The position numbers and the translations under genes are program-made. This document shows, one piece after another, positions 1 to 10,000 of a stretch of 30,518 nucleotides of DNA; positions within the stretch are counted from its first letter, which is position 1, and each line of letters starts with the position of its first letter. The DNA comes from Reclinomonas americana ATCC 50394. Its lineage: Eukaryota; Jakobida; Jakobea; Jakobida. The stretch lies in the NCBI GenBank assembly GCA_048213135.1, contig PS015027.1:109231-139748 (forward strand), written 5' to 3'. The notes beneath the pieces were generated by a model. The model did no database searches, was not told the origin of the DNA, and worked only from the letters and a program-made list of their open reading frames with translations.

Positions 1-3000
1 GGCCCACCAGAGCCGCCGCCACCTCCACAAACTGTTCAAACTTGGGCTGCAACAACGCACTCTCACTCGCCACTCGTCGCAGCGCCTCCGCCACCGATCG
101 CCACAGCTGCATCGTCTGCAACTCATCGTCCAACACACTCTGTCGTGCAGCCTCGGCGAATGCATGCGTCAGGCTCGGAGGAAGCACAATCGACAGCGAC
201 AATCGAGCTGTGCAATCAACAATCACAATCAGAGAGAGTTGCATGCATGCATGCATGCGCATGTATTACGCACAGTCTGCACGTGCAGCGGCCACAATGC
301 GCAGGAACAAGTCCCACAGTGCCGTCACTGTCGGCGACACACTCAGCTCCGCCACCACCCAGTCTTTCAACACCTGCACACACACACACACGCACACACA
401 CACACACAATGCGTGAGTGTGTGTGAGAGAGAACGGCGCATGCACTCACGCATTCACTCACCACCACACGATCGGGGTACTCGTGAGCATACTGCAGTGC
501 CACCTGCAGTGCTTCCTCTCCGGAGACCGGCTGCAGCTCTTCGTCTCCATCTGCACTTGCTGCTNNNNNNNNNNNNNNNNNNNNNNNNNNNNNNNNNNNN
601 NNNNNNNNNNNNNNNNNNNNNNNNNNNNNNNNNNNNNNNNNNNNNNACTGCGCCTGGGCTCTTGCTCCCGCCTTTTGCCGCCTGCTGCCCGAGGTAAAGG
701 CGACGAAGAGTGTCACTCGTGCGCATGCGAGTGTGATATGTTTTGAGCAGGACTTTACGATTTGGTTTCACTTGAGTGCGACGCTGGCATTCTCTCCTTC
801 TCGGCCTCTCTCCGAGCCTTGCACAGATCGCATGTGAACTGCGCGGGGTCAGTCGATGAGCAGAAAGTACAGAGAAGAAGGGGGGGGGGGGGGGGGGGGG
901 GGAGAAAGAGAGACTGCGAACGTCTTTCGGTTTGGCTCCGGTGCTCTTCAGGGCTTCGGTGCACGACTGGCAGAGCACACTGCGACATCCTGGCGACGCA
1001 GCGTTCCAGATCGAGTGCGTCAGCGTGCTGCAGCAGGTGACTGGCAACTGTTGGTGGAGAAGAACGAGTGTGATGGGTGATCGCCGACGACGACGATGGC
1101 AGGAGGCGACGACGACAGGCGTACCTTGCCTGACGACGACATGTGCAACAACACGCTGGATGGGATCGAGCAGCGACACGAGATGCATCGGAATCCGGCA
1201 CCTCGCTCCAAGTTGTCCTTGACAATGCCGTACGCGTACCGATCCTCAACAACTGCAACGCTGAGGCGTGAGCACTGTACACGTTCTCCTGTCAGTGCAG
1301 CAAACCACGCAACAGCTCCGAACTAAAGCCAGGGCTCGTTCGGCCTTTGCGTGATACAGATCGGTTGCAGCCGTCACCGAAATCTTGATAGAAGCCCAGC
1401 TGCTCGAAGAACTCGATGCTCCCGAGGAGCTGGGGGCAGATGCGGCCGCCGAATGATCGAAATTGTACTGATCAGTGTCTTCTGCACACACACACGCACA
1501 CACACACACACGTAAAAGCATGAGAGGGGAACCGACCACATCACCAGCCGCAAGCAACGCGCCGAGCTCACCTGCTTCGACCACCGCCAGGAGACAGCCG
1601 GTGGCGTTTTGCATCGGATTGATAATATCGCGATGCGGACCCACCAGGATGGACGTGCAAGAGAACTGCATGTGCGATAAGAGGGACAGAGAGAAAGCAA
1701 GTGAATCGTCGGCCGCGATACACAAACCGGAAACTTGCTGGCACCAGGAATGTACAACGTCTCATCCCGCACTCTGAACCGACCCTCGACGGTGGCCGCA
1801 AGCACCGAACTCAGAATACAGCGCGGTAGTGCGTCGTCAAGAGCTCGGTCCTTCGCGGCTCGCGAGTCGCGGTCCTCGGATTGGCCAACCACCTTGACAC
1901 CAAGATTTCACTTCGACACACCAAGTACTTGAAAGTGGGTATCACCCGCTCACCTTGCCGCGCAGGAACACTCGACACACGCCTCTGTCATGGGCAACCG
2001 TCATGTTGTCGACATCGAGGCTGTGCGTGACGGGTCAACACAAGTTGCGGAGAGAAACGTACGGCAGCGCCACACGACAACTCACGCTTCCAAGCCCAGA
2101 AACGTGGCAACCAGAAATCCATTCTTGCCACTCGCCTGTAAGCAAACAGGACTCGTGTCAAACGACGAGGCTGCTGCTGCTGCCTCGTGAATCTCCCACC
2201 CAACGTACCCGGCCAACCACGCGATTCCCAATAATCACACTGAACTCGGCTTCACGTGGACGACGAGTATCCTCTCGAATGCACCGTCGGACGGCCGGGA
2301 TCAAGGTCTGAATTCGAACGGGTGTTCCGACGTTTTCCGCATGAGTGCTCTCTCTCCCATCAGCCTGCACATCACGACAGTAAGGAGGAGAACGGTCCAC
2401 AAAAAAAACGAGAGACGGAGAAGGGAACACGCCACCTCCGTCTTGCGACGCTTTGTTGGCGGCTGCACACAAGACAAGACGACGTTGTTATTGTTGGTGA
2501 GGTCACACAGCGGGCGGTACGCCATCAAACAAGCACACTGCACCTCTGCACGGAGAGCAGAGCGGACGCCAAACAGATTCTTGGCTCTGGGCGAATGCAG
2601 TGGGCTGTCGGCACGCGTACGCGGTGCCACTGGTGACGGAGTGAGACTGCGACTCCTACTGCTGCGACTGAGACTGCGACTGCGACTGCGGCTGCGGCTG
2701 CGGCCGCGGCTTTGACTGCGACTTCGACGCCGCCTCCACGAATGAGGACTACTTGCGCGCGCCGCGGCCGAGCTACTTGAGGAGCGCTCCGAGCGAGATT
2801 CGCGTGGTGGACTGCGACAACGTGACTACGTGAGACGCACACCGCAGACAAAAGTGCTGCATGGTTCTCACCTTCGCGCACGCTTACGATCACCAGAATC
2901 TGTGGCAGCACAGTTATTGCTGAATCACACACAATGTCACCCGAAAGATGTGAGGAACACACCTGCCGTCTTCGAGGTCTTTTTCCTGTCGACCTCCATG

Positions 3001-6000
3001 TCGGCGGTTTTCTTCTTGGCGGGAGCCGCAGCCTTCTTCTCGGCAGCAACCATTTCCACATCTGAGCTGCCAGTGGCCGCCGATGATGATGATGATGATG
3101 ATGGCACAGCAGTTGGCTCGGTGGCCGCCGGTGGATTCACCGTCGCTGACGCTGCTGAGCGTGGCAAAGAGTGAGCAGAGATTGGCAGCCGACAGAGCCC
3201 CCCTAACTCAACGCAGCACTTCTGATACCTGCTGGTAGAGACAGCGGGGGGATACTGCCGGCCGGACTTGGTGGGTTCTCGCTCATGGGCGAATCGGGCG
3301 GGATGAATTGCAGCTGCGGCCGCGGTGGCGGCGGCAGAGGTGTCGACGGTGTCTGCGCGATGTGCGAAGACGCCGACACCGCCGGAAGCGGTGTATTGAT
3401 GGCGGCAGGAATCGGTAGCGGCGTCGGCGACGCGTCCAGTGTGTGGAAACGATTCCAGACGGAGTTCGTGGAGGTCGCGGAAAGCGGAACGGCCAATTCG
3501 TCATCGCCACCATCTGCAGCATGAACAACAGCACTGCCACTGCCGCTGCCGCTGCCGCCATCAACAGACCACGGTGAAGCACCTCGCAGAAACGAGGCCG
3601 TGATGGCGAGAGGGGGAGGAGTCTCCGAAGGCGTGTCGGCCGAGCTGCGCATACGCGTTGAGCAGAGGTAGATGGTAGCAGAGAGAGAGAGAGAGAGAAA
3701 GAGAGGAAAGCAGGGTCGCACTTGATGGCGGGTGACAGGTCGGGGACCATGCCTGCAGAACCCGATGCGGCAAATGCAGCGGCCGCGGCGGGTCCCAACG
3801 ACGACGAGCCGCCCGCAGAGTTGACACCGAGCGGCAGCGTAAGCGACGGAGGAGCACCATCGCGACGCTGACGCGTCTTGCCCATCTGACTCAGCTCGGC
3901 TCGGATGGTGGCCAGACCCTCCTCCTCTTCGCGTTGCGACAAGACCTGCTCCACCGGATCGTTGGCCAGCAACGTGTCGCGCTTCAGGAGTCTCTCAATG
4001 TGCTGCTCCATGCTACGTCGAAGAGACAGGTGAGGTGCCGGCACGCACATACACATGCATACAGAGCTACTTTGACGAACCCTGACACGGCCTGTCGCAG
4101 AATCGCGTCAGACTCGCACTGCTGACCGACGTACTCACGATGCATGTTGAGAATGTCTTCGTTCGTCGACACTGGTGCATACACCGGCGGCTCCAGCAGG
4201 CGCAGACGGATGGCCAGCTCGCGATCGACTGTGGCCTTCTCGACGCAATTGTCCACCACCCAACTACATCGGCGGCGGAGAAAGTGAGCCGCTTGAAAAA
4301 AATGCAACACCAAGCAGGTAGACGCTGCGCAACTTGACGAGATTCTCCTTGACGCACTGACGATCAAAGATGATCTCCTCCAGCGTCTTGAATGCCACCA
4401 GGCGGTAAACAAAGACCTCCTTGACCTGACCGAAACGGTACACCTGCATGTTGCCTCCGCAGTCAATTTGCCGACCTCTGACATCCTTTTGCCACGCGCA
4501 CACGTACCCGTGCACACGCCTCCATGTCGTGACTCGGATTCCAGTTGACATCCATGAGGACGATGCGACTGGCACCAATCAGGGAGATGCCCTCACCTCC
4601 GGCCAGGGTGGAACACAGAAACACATAGTTCTCCGAGGAGTCGCTGTTGAATTCCTCAATCATTCGCTGTCGCTCTGGCACCGGTGTCGACCCGTCCAAC
4701 CGACAGTGCTTGATGGGCACTGCCGTTCCCGATGCATTGCGCTCCGCAAACACCGTCTCGATGAATGCTGCACTCCACCAATGAGTGTCTGTCACGTGCA
4801 AGGCCGTGCGTGGCACACTAGGAAGTGCGCAACTGAGCACCCACAGCGATCGAGAAAACACCACGATTCTCTCGCCATTGGCGCGACACGAGTCAATGAG
4901 ACGCATGAGGAAGAGGATCTTGCAGCCCATGTCCAGTCGTTTCAGCGCCTCCTCTGTACGACGACAAGATGAGACGACAACCGCCGCTGATGCTTCATGA
5001 ATGAACTGGGAGTGAACCTTGCGTATCGATTTCCATGTGCGACGACCCAGCATGCTTGGTGTAGCTGTCCGAGCGATGAGAGATCACGTAGTGAACAACA
5101 CAGCAGCGAGGGAGCACAGCACCTAAAGTAGATTCGAGGGTGACAGCAGATGGTGGTGAGAGCCACATTGTATAGCCACAAGAGACAGCCGTTGAGGACC
5201 ACGTCGTCCGCAGTGATGGCGTTCAACACAGTGCTGTGCAACCCAACACAAAATCAGCACGACTACACAACAAGAGTGTGCGCTTCTCGTCTCAGACATG
5301 ACGCAACGTCACATAGTCGACTTGGTGCTTGGTGAGACGCAGAAAGATGACACGCTCGGTCTTTGGCGGCAACACGTCCTTCATCACCGACAGGTCTCGT
5401 CTGGCCGCAACGCACTGAGAACAGACTCGATTCTCTCTCACTCAATCAGTCGGGAGACTCACCGCAAGCACAACGGCTGCAACTGTTTGTAAAGCAGAAA
5501 GGCACGACAGCGGCCTCTTCTCGCCTCCTGGCGACCAGCCATCGGTTTCGCGCCCGCCATGATGGGCTTGTGATAAATGAGCTCAAACTCGCGCTTCGTG
5601 CCCAGAAAGCCCTCCGACACAAAGTCGACCTGCACCACGCCGAATGAACAGCGAGCGGAAGAAGAAAAAGGGGGAAGAGCGATTGCACACCATGTGAAAG
5701 TACTCGACCAACGAGTTCTGCAGCGGGTAACCAGTCAACGCCACTCGCAGGCGAGTGCGCACCCGATGCAGGGCGCCCGCCACCGCCGTCTGATACAAGA
5801 GGGGGGCATGGTAAGGGGCATTCTCACGAGGCAGCAAGACGCGCAACAGAAACAATGCCACCTCGCGACGCTTGATACGATGTGCCTCGTCGACAATAAT
5901 CACATCGGGGCCCGGATCAACAAGCGGCGCCGCCAGCTCCGTGTTCTCCAGCAGACGGAACGACTCGAACGAGATGAACGCGATGCCATGTCGCGACTCC

Positions 6001-6937
6001 CACCACGTCTGGACCTCGTCGGCGCGCACACCCCGATCCGCGAGAGACGACTCGCCTGAGAACTGCGTGCACTGCAGCTCCTGAAACGGTTCACAGGGTG
6101 CGGCGCTGAGCAGCTTGTTGATCACCGCCACCTCCGCCATCCAATGCGGAATCACCGAAGCCGGACACACGACAAGAATCCGCTCATGCTAACACGGGCG
6201 CGAGGAACGCATGAGTTTCTCTGTGTCTGCCTGACGTATCGCTCACGGCGACAGCGAATCCGCAACTCCACGATGCTGCTGCAGCAAGAGCAGAAACGAG
6301 AGCACCTGCAGCGACTTGCCGAGTCCCATGAAATCCGCCAGCAGCGCTCCACTGCTCTTGCTCAGCACTCGATCTGCAGCAACGCCACCATGTTGAGCAA
6401 GCACTGGCGCTGTTGCGCTATCAGCGAACATGCTGAGAGGTGGCGCGCACCAAGAAGAAAGTCAACACCACGTCGCTGATGCGGAAACAGTCGCCCGAGC
6501 ACTGCAGGCGGCAGATCGTCGCTCGAAGTGAATGCCGGTCGCTGTCACGTGCGCATAAGAGGAGAGTGGAGGAGAGAGACAGAGAGGCGCACATCAACCA
6601 AGCGCACGCAACAGCAGGAGGCGGCGGTGGCGGGGGAGGAGGAGGAGGAGGAGGCGGAGGTAAAGAAGGAGATGGAAGCGCAGAGACAACTGGAACGTCG
6701 TCGACTTGCATGCGCTGCTGCTCCACAGCGTCTCTGCTCTGCTGCTGTCCCTACAAAGAGACAGAGAGAGCAAAGTGAGAGTTGCAGTGATGGAAGAGAG
6801 AGAGAGAGTGGGAGTGCGCGCCCTCTCACGTTCAGTATGGATTGCGCGCGCAGATCGTTGACATCACGACGCATGGCTTCCAGCTCTGCACTGATGGCCT
6901 CCATGCGCCGCTCAATGCGGGCAAGAACCCCTTCCAT
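1..6937 (-). CDS. ATRX/RAD54L2 (ARIP4)-like SNF2 ATPase with RS-rich segment; multi-exon, 3' end beyond left edge
   Basis: ATP-dependent chromatin remodeller, expected in the nucleus. The start is the ATG at 6937; exon 1 (6830-6937) encodes a heptad-like helix beginning MEGVLARIERRMEAISAELE. A polyproline run follows (about 6620-6680). Then come LFPHQRRGVDFLL, Walker A DFMGLGKS (about 6311-6340), CPASVIPHW, Walker B/motif II DEAH (about 5876-5893) and LTGYPLQNSLVEYFHMVDF. The Y in LTGYPLQN and the following FLGTKREF and LPPKTE are typical of ATRX/ARIP4. The second lobe shows HCRLDGSTPVPERQRMIEEF, AGGEGISL, NWNPSHDMEACARVYRFGQ and IFDRQCVKENLVNWVVDN. Exons join in phase through an Ala/Lys-rich part, an RS-rich segment, a PPTKRRKTE nuclear-localisation-like motif, and regions I do not recognise. 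These include Cys clusters (CRSVLCQSC, then CDLC at about 800-1010) and a helical stretch at 1-300. Splicing between about 755 and 1470 is unresolved, so the left third could be a separate gene. It is divergent from XRCC1. Confidence 0.72.
241..263. repeat. Alternating purine-pyrimidine (GCAT)n run in an intron
   Basis: About five and a half copies of a self-complementary GCAT unit lie in an inferred intron of the minus-strand gene, between the exon coding for LWDLFLRIVAAARA and the leftmost exon. It is a simple repeat with no function visible. Confidence 0.7.
375..409. repeat. (CA)n microsatellite in an intron
   Basis: About 17 CA units with one CG interruption. It lies in an inferred intron of the minus-strand gene, on the 3' splice-site side, where it reads as GT repeats. 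Confidence 0.8.
565..646. other. Assembly gap (82 N)
   Basis: Run of N inside the minus-strand gene. The coding frame before it (KAGARAQAQ or SKSPGA, depending on frame) and after it (ASADGDEELQPVSGEEALQ) suggests that the gap hides exon and possibly intron sequence. Confidence 0.9.
880..902. repeat. 23-base poly-G tract (poly-C on the coding strand) in an intron
   Basis: An uninterrupted run of 23 G. On the minus (transcribed) strand it is a poly-C run about 55 bases upstream of the inferred 3' splice site before FTCDLCKARREAEKER, so it may extend the polypyrimidine tract. The exact length may be a sequencing artefact. Confidence 0.75.
1487..1512. repeat. (CA)n microsatellite in an intron
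   Basis: About 13 CA-type units with one CG interruption, on the 3' side of an inferred minus-strand intron downstream of the exon ending LLAVVEA. Confidence 0.7.
2620..2870 (-). other. RS-rich (Arg-Ser) segment within the ATRX-like protein
   Basis: On the minus strand this stretch reads as an SR-protein-like domain. DSGDRKRARSPPRESRSERS leads into a serine run, then a long series of RS/SR dipeptides (RRRSRSQSRGRSRSRSRSRS and more), then SP-containing motifs (LTPSP, ADSPLHSP). Both flanking splice junctions keep frame, with the helicase part upstream and PPTKRRKTE downstream. Such domains are usually phosphorylated by SR/CLK kinases and target nuclear speckles or spliceosome factors; that role is inferred here. 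On the plus strand the same bases form a degenerate CGACTG-type hexamer repeat. Confidence 0.7.
3680..3708. repeat. (GA)n microsatellite in an intron
   Basis: GA repeat that reads as a CT-rich polypyrimidine tract on the minus strand. The surrounding intron joins SPAI (AA) to (C) SADTPSETPPP in phase 2 within the ATRX-like gene. Confidence 0.75.
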
Positions 6938-7054
6938 CACACAAAGGGGACCAAGACAACACAGAGCCAAAGTGACGAATGAAAATCCAACAAGTCGACA
7001 TGTATTTTCAAGTGATCTCAAGTTTTGTTGTGGTCGCGCGCAGAGAGGAGCTCC
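6938..7054. promoter_or_regulatory. 117-bp divergent promoter region between the ATRX-like gene and XRCC1
   Basis: The two start codons face away from each other with only 117 bases between them, so both 5' leaders and core promoters must lie here or overlap the first exons. I see no TATA box. This is inferred from gene orientation only. Confidence 0.6.
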
Positions 7055-10000
7055 ATGGCTGCTGAGCTCAAGTACCGCGTGGTCGACTGCTCCTCAGAGT
7101 GTTGCGTCCCTCTCTCTCTCTCTCNNNNNNNNNNNNNNNNNNNNNNNNNNNNNNNNNNNNNNNNNNNNNNNNNNNNNNNNNNNNNNNNNNNNNNNNNNNN
7201 NNNNNNNNNNNNNNNNNNNNNNNNNNNNNNNNNNNNNNNNNNNNNNNNNNNNNNNNNNNNNNNNNNNNNNNNNNNNNNNNNNNNNNNNNNNNNNNNNNNN
7301 NNNNNNNNNNNNNNNNNNNNNNNNNNNNNNNNNNNNNNNNNNNNNNNNNNGAGAAAAAGAGACAAGTCGTTCAGCAGGTCGACATCGACTTGACGATGTG
7401 CAATTGTGTAAACCAGTCAATCTCCATCCCTCTCTCTCTCACACACACACTCTGTGGATGCACGTGATGTGCAGCTCTGTCTGTGGTGTGTCGCCACACA
7501 CGCAGCGCGCGAGAGAAGAGAGACAGAGAGACAGTGTTTTCCCGCGCGCTCTCATTGCGTGTGATTGTGCTTGTGAGAGAGAGAGANNNNNNNNNNNNNN
7601 NNNNNNNNNNNNNNNNNNNNNNNNNNNNNNNNNNNNNNNNNNNNNNNNNNNNNNNNNNNNNNNNNNNNNNNNNNNNNNNNNNNNNNNNNNNNNNNNNNNN
7701 NNNNNNNNNNNNNNNNNNNNNNNNNNNNNNNNNNNNNNNNNNNNNNNNNNNNNNNNNNNNNNNNNNNNNNNNNNNNNNNNNNNNNNNNNNNNNNNNNNNN
7801 NNNNNNNNNNNNNNNNNNNNNNNNNNNNNNNNNNNNNNNNNNNNNNNNNNNNNNNNNNNNNNNNNNNNNNNNNNNNNNNNNNNNNNNNNNNNNNNNNNNN
7901 NNNNNNNNNNNNNNNNNNNNNNNNNNNNNNNNNNNNNNNNNNNNNNNNNNNNNNNNNNNNNNNNNNNNNNNNNNNNNNNNNNNNNNNNNNNNNNNNNNNN
8001 NNNNNNNNNNNNNNNNNNNNNAATGTGGCCTCTCCGGACCTGTACCGCATGTGGGAGAGCAAGGGCAACAGCAAGCGCGAGACACTGGTTTTGGAGCTGG
8101 TCGACGCAGGAAGCACTGGACAAGTGCGTCTCCTCTCTCTTGCCCTCTCTTGTCCCTCTGTCTCTGTCTGTGCTCACTTTGCAGTCTCCACCACCACACA
8201 GGGCATGGTGGTGGAGGAAATCGAACTGGTCAATCACGGGAGCGCCTTTATCTCGGTGGACGCGAGTGCAGATCGAACGAGCAAGTGGGATGTAAGTTGT
8301 GTCGCCCTTCTTGCGTTGTGCAGCAGCTGACATGTGTAATGTGTGCACAGTTGATCTTGCCGGCCAAGCAGATCCGCACGGCGAGGGAGATTGAGAGCGG
8401 ACAGAACAAGAGCGACACCAAGGTGTTTGTGAGCAGCGATTTCAAGCGTGCAGCGCAGCAGCCAATGTTGCGTCGTTGTTGTTGTCGTCGCCGTCGTCGG
8501 CATCGCTTGCTTTCTTTGCCGACTCACGCTTTTTCCGCGCAGTAAGTTTATCCGGTTCACGTGCTCGCAACCGTTCCCTCCCGAGTCGCCGGTCGGTCTG
8601 GCGCGTGTGGTGATTCGCGGGCGTGATCCGTCGGCTCCACCGTCGGCTGCGTCGGCGTCGGGAGCGGCGCGCGATCCGGTCAAGAAACAGTTGCCGCCCA
8701 AACCGACAGTGGACCCGGCTGCTGCACGACCAGCTCCTCCGCCACCGGCTGCCGCCACGGCCGCGGCGCCACCACCGACCAATGGCGGAGCGAAGAAGCA
8801 GCTGACGGTGCCGGATCTGGGTGACGAGGATGAGGATTTGATGAGCGCCGACATCAGCCCAAAGAAACCCGTGGTTGGTGTCTTGTTGTTACCAGCAACT
8901 TGATTGTCGTTGTTCATTCCTTTCTGCGTGCAGAGGTTTGGAACAAAGACAGCTGCGGCCCCAGCACCAGCCGGTGCAGGAGCAGCGAATCCATTCGCGG
9001 CCTCCAAGAACACACAGCCGGGTTGCGTGTGCACTTCTACGCGCACGTGCATATCGCTCTTGCTGTTTGCTCATCCGCTTGCATGTCGGCAGTGTTTGCC
9101 TCAGACCCTGCCTCGGCCGCCGCCGCCGCATCTGCGCCTGCATTGTCGTCTGCGGCGGCTGCGCCCGCCGCCTCCAAACCTCCACGCCCGCCAGCCACCC
9201 GCCCCAAGTCACCTTCGCCACCACCACCGCCACCAGCTGCGGCACCCAAATCCGCTGCCGCTCCGGCCGCTGGCGGAAAGAAGGGAAAGAGTGGCCCGAA
9301 GGCGGCCAAGGAGAAGAAGAAGAAGCAGGGCGATCCGTGGGCCGAGGAGGCAAATGTGGCGTTTGGCCAGCTGATGGTATCGCGCTGTCACCTTCTTGCT
9401 CATGAGCACGAGGCGTCTGATCGCAGGTGTGTGTTGCAGCGCGGCTTCCGCATCGTCATCAGTGGCATTCAGAACCCGGAGCGTGGCGACCTGCGAACCA
9501 AGGCCCTGAAAATGGGTGCCAAGTGCGTTTCTGTTTCTATTGCCCTTCTCTGCCTCGTGTGCTCACGATGCCGCCTATTGCAGGTACGATCCCAACTGGT
9601 CCAACGGCTCCACTCACCTCATCACACCGTATGCCAACACACCCAAGTACTTTGAGGCGAAGAGTTGCGCTGCATCGAACGAGTCTGTATCGCTTGCAGA
9701 GACTCATGCTCCTCTGTGCGTGCAGGTGATGGCGGCACAATCGTGAAAAAGGTGAGCATCATGCATCCTTTGATGCTTTCTCTCTCTCCCACTGACTCAC
9801 TTGTGAAACAGGAGTGGATCAACGACATGTTCGACGAGAAGAAGCGATTGCCGATTCGTCCATATCTGTGGGATGGTGCGTCTCCTTGCCAGATTCATGC
9901 CATTATCATTTCGTCATCTCATTTCTGCGCATACGGCAGCACCACCGGCGAGTGACGACGATGACGACAGCGACGACGAGGAGGAGGAGGATGAAGATGA

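Noticed and set aside
3203-3240. End of the ATRX-like gene at the stop after LPAGIRSAALS
   Set aside because: A GTATCA donor just before this stop and a CTCAG acceptor downstream join in phase to SATVNPPAATEP, so the stop is intronic.
6528-8330. A 600-codon open frame spanning the gaps on the plus strand
   Set aside because: It stays open only because N runs give no stops and GC-rich DNA has few. Its readable parts are antisense to the ATRX-like exons or in microsatellites; only the XRCC1 piece at 8022-8123 is real.
7371-8348. Plus- and minus-strand frames with CVCV or HTHT runs
   Set aside because: They are translations of CA/GT and CT/GA microsatellites in introns, not proteins.
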